DNA of 5,683 bases, from contig CAJWRP010000185.1 in NCBI GenBank assembly GCA_913046025.1, positions 1 to 5,683 of the forward strand, given 5' to 3'. Of the stretch, positions 1 through 5,440 are shown one piece after another. Within the stretch, counting starts at the first letter, position 1. Each line of letters begins with the position of its first letter. Position numbers and translations under genes: made by a program. The notes below the pieces were generated by a model. The model saw only the letters and a program-made list of their open reading frames with translations. It had not been told where the DNA came from and searched no databases. The stretch comes from an uncultured Chloroflexota bacterium (GTDB lineage: Bacteria > Chloroflexota > Dehalococcoidia > SAR202 > UBA11138).

Positions 1-2
1 TA

Positions 3-182
3 GAGAGAGAAGAAATTATCTTGTCTGGTGAGGTTCCTTCACCGATCGATCCACCCGTAGGCTGCCACTTCCATCCGCGTTGCAATCAGGCGTTTGAACC
101 CTGCTCTGATATATCGCCAGAGGTCGCCCATCCCGTACCTGGACATAGGGTGGTCTGCCACTTGTACCCGCCAGAGGGATAG
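3..182 (+). CDS. Peptide ABC transporter ATPase, DppF/OppF type, 3' end only
   Basis: Plus-strand frame 3 is open from the window edge to the TAG at 180-182, giving 59 residues of a C-terminus whose start lies outside the window. It reads as the C-terminal domain found after the nucleotide-binding domain in Dpp/Opp ATPases: an '[17 protein letters not shown]' lead-in, then 'FHPRC', then 'GHRVVCHL' close to the end. Four cysteines sit at partial-protein residues 21, 27, 34 and 52 (C-x5-C-x6-C-x17-C), the conserved set of this family, for which Fe-S cluster binding has been described in a mycobacterial Dpp ATPase. The '[10 protein letters not shown]' lead-in resembles the second ATPase (DppF/OppF) more than DppD/OppD; that subtype call is inference. 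The Walker and signature motifs are not in the window. The gene converges on the permease/binding-protein cluster and is followed by a terminator about 30 nt downstream. It would energise uptake from the cytoplasmic face. Confidence 0.9.
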   Translation, partial: EREEIILSGEVPSPIDPPVGCHFHPRCNQAFEPCSDISPEVAHPVPGHRVVCHLYPPEG

Positions 183-212
183 ACGCTCTTACAGGTTAAT
201 AGGGAATTAGTT

Positions 213-247
213 GAAGGCCTTCGGATCAATCGCTCCGAAGGCCTTTT
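213..247 (+). terminator. Rho-independent terminator of the ATPase gene
   Basis: A perfect 12-bp stem (aaggccttcgga at 214-225 pairing with tccgaaggcctt at 234-245) closes an 8-nt loop and runs into TTTT at 244-247. It begins 31 nt after the ATPase stop. The T-run is only on the plus-strand side, since the minus-strand side reads CAACTAATT, so this is a terminator for rightward transcription. Confidence 0.85.
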
Positions 248-449
248 AATATGCCTTGTAACAGCCCAGCGATAGGCTAGAGGGACGTAAGGTGCCTTGG
301 ATGAAGGAAAGGTCGAATGGCGCGATACCGGGGCGCTGTGGACTTGTGAGGGCGTTGGTGAGACGGCTGACGGGATTCCGGGCGACGATAAATTATTAAC
401 TCTGTGATTTGTGAAAAGGAATAGTGGGAGCGAGTTCCTACTGAACAAT

Positions 450-485
450 AAAAAATGCGGCCTTCGTACGAAGGCCGCATTTTTT
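450..485 (-). terminator. Perfect 36-bp palindromic bidirectional terminator
   Basis: The arms a(6)tgcggccttcg and cgaaggccgcat(6) are exact complements around a central TA. Folded, this gives a GC-rich stem with a small GUAC loop, flanked by six A on one side and six T on the other, so it has a proper T-tract in both directions. It starts 34 nt after the stop codon of the minus-strand lipoprotein gene, which it should terminate. It would also stop any read-through from the plus-strand ATPase gene. Confidence 0.92.
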
Positions 486-519
486 ATATTGCTAGTTTAA
501 TGGCTACGTTGGGTTGGGA

Positions 520-1035
520 CTACTTTGACGTAAAGGTACCAATCTTCGCATCGTCGCAGAGGATATCGAAGGTTCCAGCATTTGCTACATTAAAGTCATA
601 GCTGGAGCGATTTCCGGAGGTAAGCTGCAATTCAAGGGACGTAACGCCTGGAAGGAAGGTACCACCAGAGCCGGACAATTCGAGTCCTGGTATGGAATAT
701 GTCACCGTCTGGCTTTCGCCAATTAGCTGAGCGGAAGTTCCGGCAACTCCGCCAGCAACGCCTTCAGAAACTAACTGAATTGCGAACCGAATTCGCTGTC
801 CAACCTCGGCATCAACATTAGCGGGATCAGAAGAACACCCCGCATCATCGTTGGTGACGTCTACGCGGAACTGCTCAAACGCAGTAACTGGAGAGCGATG
901 GAATTCGACAGTCTGGGTAGGGCGGGCTCCCCTTCGGTTACCTGATTTCACACCACAAGCCAATGCCCCCAACATGAGTATTGCTAATAGCACGGATAAG
1001 TAAAGCAGGGACCTGCTGGACCGTACTGTGTTCAT
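520..1035 (-). CDS. Small secreted lipoprotein, possibly cupredoxin-like
   Basis: A 171-residue protein with a clear lipoprotein signal: basic start (MNTVRSSR), hydrophobic segment at about 10-26, and LGALAC with the lipid-bearing cysteine at 27. The mature part should be anchored on the outer face of the membrane. After a short basic, polar linker (28-45) the rest looks all-beta. 'FRVDVTNDDAGC' at 56-67, 'VGQRIRFAIQL' at 78-88 and a final 'YDFNVANAGTFDILC...IGTF' at 146-168 resemble the strand pattern and closing Cys loop of cupredoxin-like domains. That is an inference from pattern only. Typical type-1 copper ligands are not visible: no His or Met follows Cys160 and the only His is at 46. 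Cys67 and Cys160 could pair as a disulfide. The gene is 54 nt downstream of the DppC-like permease and ends at a strong terminator, so it may be the last gene of that operon or have its own promoter. Function is unknown; it might be an accessory lipoprotein. Confidence 0.8.
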   Translation of the reverse strand: MNTVRSSRSLLYLSVLLAILMLGALACGVKSGNRRGARPTQTVEFHRSPVTAFEQFRVDVTNDDAGCSSDPANVDAEVGQRIRFAIQLVSEGVAGGVAGTSAQLIGESQTVTYSIPGLELSGSGGTFLPGVTSLELQLTSGNRSSYDFNVANAGTFDILCDDAKIGTFTSK

Positions 1036-1072
1036 TTACACCGCCCTTTAGGACACATTTGATTTGACACTT

Positions 1073-1102
1073 ATTTTAAAAGCAGACCTCTAGAGCTGTC
1101 GG
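1073..1102 (-). promoter_or_regulatory. Weak candidate promoter for the small lipoprotein
   Basis: On the minus strand CCGACA (1097-1102, 4 of 6 to TTGACA) is followed after 18 nt by TAAAAT (1073-1078, 5 of 6 to TATAAT). It lies in the last codons of the DppC-like gene and the short gap before the lipoprotein start. A match of this quality can occur by chance in an AT-rich gap, so read-through from the permease operon remains an equal explanation. Confidence 0.22.
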
Positions 1103-2172
1103 AGCCTTGGATCGAATCGGTCGCGCATCCAGTCTCCCAAGAAGTTGAGGGACATTACAAGCAAGAAAATGGCAACACCGGGGAAGAAAGCGATCCACCA
1201 CGCGTCGTTGAGGTACGTTCTGCCGTCTGCCACCATTGCGCCCCACGCCGGTGTGGGAGGTGGTATCCCGGCGCCAAGGAAGCTGAGTATGGCTTCAGCA
1301 AGAATCAGCTGCCCAACTCGTAGTGTTGCTATGACAATAACTGTGTTGAACACACCAGGCAGGATATGCCAGACCATGATTCGGAAGGTGGACGCACCAG
1401 ATACCTTTGCCAGCGCAACGTAATCTCTAGTTTTTAGGGTCAGCACTTCGCCACGAACATTACGTATGAATGGCGGCCAGGCTAGGAGCGCCAATAATAT
1501 CAAAAGAATTGTGAAGGTCTGCCCAAGGGCAATAACTGCAACAATGGCTACAAGAATAAAGGGAAGACCTAGCCAAATATCCGTAATACGCATGATGATT
1601 TCGTCGACGAAGCCTCCATAGTAGCCGGAGACCAGGCCCATAGAAATGCCCACCAGCATACCGCTGCCCAAAGATATCGCCGTCACTATTAGCGAGACTC
1701 GGGCACCGTGGATAACACGGCTGAGAAGGTCTCTGCCGATTTGATCGCCACCAAGAATGTGGTCCCACGTCGGGAACTGGACTCTTGCCTTCCAGCCCTT
1801 TTCCAGAAATGCTGCTTGTACTTTTTCTCTTGTGTCCAGGCCAGTGGGGTCGATCCCATACTCCAAGGCAGCCTCTTCGATTGTCTTGTTGACTGGCACC
1901 GGGAATGACAACGGATCGCTGGAGTCCTGTGCATTAAGTACAATAGGAGGGTACCAAATTGGCGGAATATTACGATTTAATGGATCGGCCACATAGGGGC
2001 TGTGGGGTGCAAGTTGGTCTGCAAATATGCCGGTAAAAACCAGAGCACCTAGGACCACAATGGGAATAATCGGCCAGCGCCGAAAAATGTTCCACATTCT
2101 GCTTAGAATGCTTCTATTTGTACCAGCGATATCCTGTGCGAGTAAGTCCGCTGCAGTGCCTAGATTTGCCAT
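1090..2172 (-). CDS. dppC: Peptide ABC transporter permease, DppC-like
   Basis: An inner-membrane permease of 360 residues that pairs with the DppB-like protein upstream to form the substrate channel. The family is clear from a cytoplasmic N-terminus followed by a first membrane segment at about 34-50, 'HILGGDQIGRDLLSR' at 138-152, several hydrophobic segments between 157 and 235, and the ATPase-coupling (EAA) loop at 250-270 ('DYVALAKVSGAS'). These are followed by 'LSFLGAGIPPPTPAWG' at 296-311 and 'GDWMRDRFDPRLR' near the end. It is longer than the usual roughly 300 residues because of about 75 extra residues between membrane segment 1 and the DQxGRD motif (about 62-136), including an acidic, helix-prone stretch. 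The ATG at 2172 follows an AGGTAGGG site that overlaps the dppB stop codon, which supports coupled translation. The symbol marks the family; oppC, gsiC/D or nikC substrate classes cannot be separated from sequence alone. Confidence 0.95.
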   Translation of the reverse strand: MANLGTAADLLAQDIAGTNRSILSRMWNIFRRWPIIPIVVLGALVFTGIFADQLAPHSPYVADPLNRNIPPIWYPPIVLNAQDSSDPLSFPVPVNKTIEEAALEYGIDPTGLDTREKVQAAFLEKGWKARVQFPTWDHILGGDQIGRDLLSRVIHGARVSLIVTAISLGSGMLVGISMGLVSGYYGGFVDEIIMRITDIWLGLPFILVAIVAVIALGQTFTILLILLALLAWPPFIRNVRGEVLTLKTRDYVALAKVSGASTFRIMVWHILPGVFNTVIVIATLRVGQLILAEAILSFLGAGIPPPTPAWGAMVADGRTYLNDAWWIAFFPGVAIFLLVMSLNFLGDWMRDRFDPRLRQL

Positions 2173-2177
2173 CCCAT

Positions 2178-2185
2178 CCCTACCT
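2178..2185 (-). promoter_or_regulatory. Ribosome binding site of dppC, overlapping the dppB stop
   Basis: AGGTAGGG on the minus strand lies 5 nt before the dppC ATG and shares two bases with the dppB TAG at 2184-2186. A second ATG at 2175-2177 is out of frame, so this site supports the start at 2172. The arrangement favours ribosome reinitiation and equal output of the two permeases. Confidence 0.65.
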
Positions 2186-3140
2186 AAGAGAATCGAATTC
2201 TTGGGTCTATGACTGCGTAAAGCAAGTCGGTAACGAAATTGATAACTACGTACATGAAAGTGAACACGAGAACGGTCCCCACCATGACAGGGAAGTCATT
2301 ATTCTGGATTGATTCGAAAGCTAACCGACCCAGCCCTGGTATGGAGAAAATAGTCTCGGTCACAACAGCGCCAGTAATGAACCCCGTCAGTATTAGGGAA
2401 GAGAATGTTAGCGGCGCTATCAGTGCGTTCTTGAATCCGTGTTTCCAGATTACGATCATGTTAGGGACGCCTTTTGCTCTTGCGAGTTTGATGAACTCCG
2501 AGTCCATTACTTCCAGCATCGCAGAACGAACCAGACGAAGATAACTAGCAGCGGCTATCCATCCAAGTGTAATTGTAGGTAAAATGAAGTATTTTGGATT
2601 GTTCCCGCTGTCACCTAAGGTCCCTGTGGGTAGCCAGCGTAACTGGACAGAAAACACCAGAACCAACATGATGCCTACCCAGAAGACAGGCATCGCCTGC
2701 CCAAGCAGTGCGAACCCCCTTCCTAGATAGTCCCAGATTGTTGCACGCCTTACTGCGGAGAGTACTCCCAGCGGAATTCCGATAATAGTTGCGAACAGGT
2801 AAGCGGCCAGTCCCATTTTAAGTGTTGGTGGGATCCGTTCCTTTATCTTAGATATAACTGGTTTACGGTCAAGTAGGCTGTCCGCCCAATTACCTCTGAC
2901 GATATTTCCTAGCCACACCGAGTACTGGAAGACCACCGGCTTTGGAGTGCCGTCATTCCAGTTTAGGCCCAACTCAATGCCCAGCAAGTCCCAACGCTCT
3001 TCAGTAATGCCGTAGCCCCCTTCTTGGGCATAAAGATATCTAGGATCACCTGCCATTCTCGAGAGACCGAAGGTTACTAACGTAGCCCCTATCAACGCGA
3101 AAATGGAAAAAACAAATCGCCGTAGTAGGAATCTTGCCAT
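2184..3140 (-). CDS. dppB: Peptide ABC transporter permease, DppB-like
   Basis: A 318-residue inner-membrane permease, normal length for DppB/OppB. It opens with the family's typical 'ARFLLRRFVFSIFALIGATLV' segment (first membrane helix about 8-28), followed by an extracytoplasmic region at about 30-100 with 'RGNWADSLLDRKPV'. Core membrane helices lie at about 106-130, 142-166 and 185-203. The ATPase-contacting EAA loop is at 213-235 ('EFIKLARAKGVPN'), then 'VTETIFSIPGLGRL' at 260-273 and a last helix before the 'IDPRIRFS' end. It pairs with the DppC-like product 11 nt downstream. A fair ribosome site (AAAGGTG, 3148-3154) lies 7 nt before the ATG. It appears to have its own promoter at 3268-3296 and sits downstream of a hairpin that separates it from the binding-protein gene. 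No ATPase gene follows it. The substrate class (di- or oligopeptide, glutathione, nickel, sugar) cannot be decided from the permease. Confidence 0.95.
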   Translation of the reverse strand: MARFLLRRFVFSIFALIGATLVTFGLSRMAGDPRYLYAQEGGYGITEERWDLLGIELGLNWNDGTPKPVVFQYSVWLGNIVRGNWADSLLDRKPVISKIKERIPPTLKMGLAAYLFATIIGIPLGVLSAVRRATIWDYLGRGFALLGQAMPVFWVGIMLVLVFSVQLRWLPTGTLGDSGNNPKYFILPTITLGWIAAASYLRLVRSAMLEVMDSEFIKLARAKGVPNMIVIWKHGFKNALIAPLTFSSLILTGFITGAVVTETIFSIPGLGRLAFESIQNNDFPVMVGTVLVFTFMYVVINFVTDLLYAVIDPRIRFS

Positions 3141-3167
3141 ATCACCGCACCTTTAACCGTGTTCCCT

Positions 3168-3216
3168 GTGCCGATGCAAATTCGGCACTAGCCCTTCATC
3201 TATACACTCGAAGTGT
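3168..3216 (-). other. Two small hairpins in the predicted dppB leader
   Basis: GTGCCGA (3168-3174) pairs perfectly with TCGGCAC (3182-3188) across a 7-nt loop, and ACACT (3204-3208) pairs with AGTGT (3212-3216) across 3 nt. Both fall in the roughly 120-nt 5' untranslated leader expected from the promoter at 3268-3296. They leave the ribosome site at 3148-3154 unpaired as drawn. Neither has a T-tract, so they are not obvious terminators. I recognise no riboswitch class. Confidence 0.4.
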
Positions 3217-3267
3217 TCGATAGTGGACATTTCGTCATTTCTAGAATGAATGTGCATACGCTCGAGT

Positions 3268-3296
3268 AATATACGACCTTTTAGGTCGTCTGCCAA
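3268..3296 (-). promoter_or_regulatory. Sigma70-type promoter for the dppBC permease genes
   Basis: On the minus strand TTGGCA (3291-3296, 5 of 6 to TTGACA) and TATATT (3268-3273, 5 of 6 to TATAAT) are separated by exactly 17 nt. Transcription would start near 3261, about 120 nt before the dppB ATG. It lies just after the hairpin that follows the binding-protein gene, so the permeases could be transcribed independently of it. The call rests on motif match only. Confidence 0.55.
3273..3289. promoter_or_regulatory. Operator-like dyad in the promoter spacer
   Basis: The perfect 7-bp inverted repeat ACGACCT-ttt-AGGTCGT overlaps the first base of the -10 box and fills 16 of the 17 spacer bases between the -35 and -10 boxes of the predicted dppB promoter. 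A repressor bound there would block RNA polymerase. As RNA it would lie upstream of the predicted start, so DNA recognition is more likely than an RNA hairpin role. The regulator is unknown and none is encoded in the window. Confidence 0.4.
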
Positions 3297-3330
3297 TTAT
3301 GACAGAGGCCAAGCGTGGAACTATTTCGTC

Positions 3331-3380
3331 AGAAGTGCCCCTGTTTGGAGGATTTGAAGCCTCACAACAGGGGCACTTCT
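3331..3380 (-). terminator. Long hairpin after the binding-protein gene (attenuator or mRNA stabiliser)
   Basis: A perfect 15-bp stem (agaagtgcccctgtt at 3331-3345 with its complement at 3366-3380) carries an inner GAGG/CCTC stem (3348-3351 with 3360-3363). It starts 44 nt after the binding-protein stop codon. On the minus strand it is followed by GACGAAATAG, not a T-run. It therefore lacks the standard intrinsic-terminator tail and may instead protect the 3' end of the binding-protein mRNA or cause partial termination. On the plus strand a weak TTCTTATT follows, but no plus-strand gene leads into it. Confidence 0.6.
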
Positions 3381-3409
3381 TATTGTCGATTCCGCCTTCT
3401 AAATCCTAA

Positions 3410-3431
3410 GGCGTTAGTTAGGCGTTAGTTG
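3410..3431. repeat. 11-bp tandem duplication at the binding-protein stop codon
   Basis: GGCGTTAGTTA (3410-3420) is followed directly by GGCGTTAGTTG (3421-3431), identical in 10 of 11 bases. On the minus strand the first-read copy carries the actual TAA stop (3425-3427) and the second copy repeats it out of frame. It looks like a small slippage duplication with no evident role. Confidence 0.6.
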
Positions 3432-5350
3432 GCCAACTTAATTGAGCGGTAGTTGTTCATAGCGGACTGGTTGCCATTAGCCATTGGGCGCTGATCCCAG
3501 GCCAAGACTTCATCAGAATCGTAAAGAGTCCACACTGGCCTCTCAAAAATACCTATGCAGTTCGCGAATTTTCGGTTGTTTGTGTAGAACTCGGAAGCCA
3601 GTTCTTCGCGCGCGGCCTTGTCCGGCTCACCGGCCATGCCGAGGTAGCTCTTGGAGGCGTAGGGGATTTCCTGACCTACACCGTAGCCGCCAGCGCTCAT
3701 GCTGCTTTTCACGAATCCATGGGCCCAGTCATACGGGAAGTTTGCCTTGTTCTCGTCACCGCAGACTGCGAATGCAGGAGTGTTGGTGGTTCGGGCAACC
3801 AGACCGGGCCTATAAGTGCTGTAAGCGGCCTTGATCAGATTAGCCTTTACACCTAGCTCTGAGAGCCAAGTAGCTGCTACTGCCTCACCGGTTTCGTGAA
3901 AGACTGCCTGGTCCCTTAGGTGGAAGTCCATCTCAAAGCCGTCAGCATAGCCTGCTTCGGCAAGGAGAGATCGGGACAGGTCATAGTCAGTACCCCAGTC
4001 CCACTCGGATTTGTAATTGGGATTCTGCATGGACAGGTACGGCTGGTAGTTAACGAAGCCCAGACCACCAAGTATGCTATCTAGCAAAGCCTGGCGATCG
4101 ATTGCCCAAGCAAAAGCGTTTCGTACCTTCATTGAAGACTGCATGGATGCAGTATTCTCATCAAACTCGTCGCCGTCCTCAAACGGGTTCCCTACCCAGG
4201 GCTTACTGGTGTCACGGTCGCGCTCGAGGGCTGCACCGGTTAGAGCGCTAAACTGCTCCCAGTAGTTACCCGCCATTGAGATGTTGTCGATAGTGTTGAA
4301 TCCGGCACCTTTCTGAACAGCGAAGCCGTTTTGAATCAACTCTGGGAAGTCTTTCAAAGGCACGTCTGCAATCTGTGCCTCTCCGGTCTCCAACATGGCT
4401 CGTCGGGAAGCCGCCTCACCAATTTGCAGAAGCCTGAAGTTCTGGACAAATGGCCCGAGGCCTTCGTCTATGCCCCAGTAGTCTTCAAAGGCGTGCATCT
4501 GGATGCCCTTGTCGTCGACCCACTCGTCAATGACGAACGCGCCAACGCCGGTGTAGTCGTCCTGCATACCCTCAACGCCCTTGGCCTCGAAGAGTGCACT
4601 GCTAACGATGCCGGCAGTCTGCCAGAAAGAGCTGAACCGGTGAAGCATCCCTCGGCTGTCAAAGTTACGGTAGTTCAAGCGAACAACGTAGTCAGACATG
4701 GCTTCCATAGATGCGATCAGTGGCGCAAAGTCACCGGCCTGACCATGGATGCTCTCTGGGTTCGTGACGGAGTTGGCATCGTTATAGGAGAACGCAACGT
4801 CCTTAGCCGTCATCCCGCCCCAACCATTGTGGAACTGAACGTCCTGTCGGAGATTGAAGTCCCCGTACTCAAGGCTTGGGTCTAGTGTGAAGTCCAAGGC
4901 TAGCATAGGCTCTGTGGCGATGCTGCCGTCAGGCATTGCTTTGGACATGAACAGTGTGTCAGTAGATCCTGACATGTAAATTGTTTCCGCACAGCCAGCC
5001 GTGCAGAATCGTGGGAGCCCGTTAGGCTCATCGGTGTCGAAGTGAACAACAGTCAACGTGCCTTGGGGATTGAACGTGCTGCCGCCACTTGACGGTGCTG
5101 CTGGTGCTGCTGGTGCTGGCGCCGCAGCTACACCGGGTGCTGCAGGTGCCGCAGGTGCCGCAGCTGCGGCAGCTGCGGCCGGCGCTGATTGTCCGCCGCC
5201 GGCTGCTGGTGCTGCCGCCGCTGGCGCCGCTGGCGCAGCTGGCGCAGCTGGTGATGCTGTCGGCGCAGAGCCACAAGCGATAGCTGCAAGTAGCGCGGTT
5301 GCCGCGGTCACTCCAATAAGGAGCTTCTTGTTTAACCGTTTAGGCCACAT
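3425..5350 (-). CDS. Peptide/nickel-type ABC transporter solute-binding lipoprotein (SBP family 5)
   Basis: A 641-residue substrate-capture protein, anchored by lipid outside the cytoplasmic membrane, that delivers its ligand to the DppBC channel. The signal peptide has a basic start (MWPKRLNKK), a hydrophobic core at about 10-25 and 'AAIAC' with the lipidated Cys26. Residues 28-90 are an Ala/Pro/Gly low-complexity linker. The binding domain starts at about 97 ('GTLTVVHFD') and shows family-5 landmarks: 'LRQDVQFHNGWGGMTAKDVAF' style signature at 167-187, 'GVGAFVIDEW' at 268-277, 'VRNAFAWAIDRQALL' at 409-423, and 'AEAGYADGFEMDFHLRD' at 464-480. Cys116 and Cys120 form a close CxxxC pair near the domain start, with further Cys at 530 and 598. 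The length exceeds the usual 500-550 mainly through the linker and leader. The ATG at 5350 is supported by a strong GAAGGAGG site 9 nt upstream. It is first in the cluster and separated from dppB by a hairpin and a promoter. The ligand is not predictable here; peptides are the family default. Confidence 0.95.
   Translation of the reverse strand: MWPKRLNKKLLIGVTAATALLAAIACGSAPTASPAAPAAPAAPAAAAPAAGGGQSAPAAAAAAAAPAAPAAPGVAAAPAPAAPAAPSSGGSTFNPQGTLTVVHFDTDEPNGLPRFCTAGCAETIYMSGSTDTLFMSKAMPDGSIATEPMLALDFTLDPSLEYGDFNLRQDVQFHNGWGGMTAKDVAFSYNDANSVTNPESIHGQAGDFAPLIASMEAMSDYVVRLNYRNFDSRGMLHRFSSFWQTAGIVSSALFEAKGVEGMQDDYTGVGAFVIDEWVDDKGIQMHAFEDYWGIDEGLGPFVQNFRLLQIGEAASRRAMLETGEAQIADVPLKDFPELIQNGFAVQKGAGFNTIDNISMAGNYWEQFSALTGAALERDRDTSKPWVGNPFEDGDEFDENTASMQSSMKVRNAFAWAIDRQALLDSILGGLGFVNYQPYLSMQNPNYKSEWDWGTDYDLSRSLLAEAGYADGFEMDFHLRDQAVFHETGEAVAATWLSELGVKANLIKAAYSTYRPGLVARTTNTPAFAVCGDENKANFPYDWAHGFVKSSMSAGGYGVGQEIPYASKSYLGMAGEPDKAAREELASEFYTNNRKFANCIGIFERPVWTLYDSDEVLAWDQRPMANGNQSAMNNYRSIKLAN
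5090..5269 (-). repeat. Low-complexity Ala/Pro-coding repeat tract
   Basis: About 180 bp encoding the linker of the binding protein, built from irregular reiterations of GCT/GCC/GCA and CCA codons (plus-strand GCTGGTGCT, GCTGGCGCAGCTG and similar units). Many repeats are imperfect and use mixed synonymous codons. It spaces the binding domain from the lipid anchor and is likely to vary in length between strains through slippage. Confidence 0.8.
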
Positions 5351-5359
5351 TCGGTCGAT

Positions 5360-5367
5360 CCTCCTTC
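5360..5367 (-). promoter_or_regulatory. Strong ribosome binding site of the binding-protein gene
   Basis: GAAGGAGG on the minus strand, a near-complete Shine-Dalgarno match, lies 9 nt before the ATG at 5350. It is the strongest site in the window, in keeping with the high expression expected of a binding protein relative to its permeases. Confidence 0.8.
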
Positions 5368-5411
5368 TTTTTTGTACATAGTAATTGAGTCTTCGAAAGT
5401 ATCCACCGTTT

Positions 5412-5440
5412 TTTTTAACACAACGTCAACGGCAAGTCAA
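5412..5440 (-). promoter_or_regulatory. Candidate promoter of the binding-protein gene
   Basis: On the minus strand TTGACT (5435-5440, 5 of 6) is followed after 17 nt by TAAAAA (5412-5417, 4 of 6), within an A-tract of eight. The start would be near 5405, giving a leader of about 55 nt that includes the GAAGGAGG site. A second TTGAC copy lies 11 bp downstream of the first (5425-5429), one helical turn away, which could be an alternative -35 or part of a regulator site. Confidence 0.45.

Larger units (their letters stand above)
183..519. other. Convergent intergenic spacer
   Basis: This space lies between the stop of the plus-strand ATPase and the stop of the minus-strand small lipoprotein. 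It holds two terminators (213-247 and 450-485), one for each direction. Between them, 248-449 shows no convincing gene: a plus-strand reading frame of about 35 codons (GTG at 292, or ATG at 301, to TAA at 397-399) has no recognisable content, and the longer minus-strand frames run through the ATPase gene or the terminator palindrome. I see no tRNA or mobile-element ends. Confidence 0.6.

Noticed and set aside
292..399. Plus-strand small ORF (GTG at 292, about 35 codons, basic) with a loose GAGGG upstream
   Set aside because: It is short, lies between two terminators with no visible promoter, and has no recognisable motif. It could easily arise by chance.
86..448. Minus-strand reading frame of 120 codons at the left end
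   Set aside because: It runs antisense through the ATPase C-terminus, which has a clear family motif, and through the plus-strand terminator. Its product has no recognisable content.
277..480. Minus-strand reading frame of 67 codons
   Set aside because: Its first codons lie inside the palindromic terminator at 450-485, so it is not a plausible gene.
1145..1423. Plus-strand frames opposite the DppC- and DppB-like genes (also around 1708-1996 and 2027-2544)
   Set aside because: All are antisense to well-recognised permeases and carry no motifs of their own.
4331..4885. Plus-strand reading frame of 184 codons
   Set aside because: It is wholly antisense to the binding-protein gene in a region with strong family signatures, and has no ribosome site or domain. 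It is a shadow frame.
5090..5269. Possible CRISPR-like or tandem repeat array
   Set aside because: The repeats are irregular, in frame, and encode a continuous Ala/Pro linker. There are no spacers of constant length.
5058..5381. Plus-strand Ala/Gly-rich frame of 107 codons
   Set aside because: It is the mirror of the GCN-rich linker repeat in the binding protein. The lack of stops follows from repeat composition, and it also covers that gene's ribosome site.
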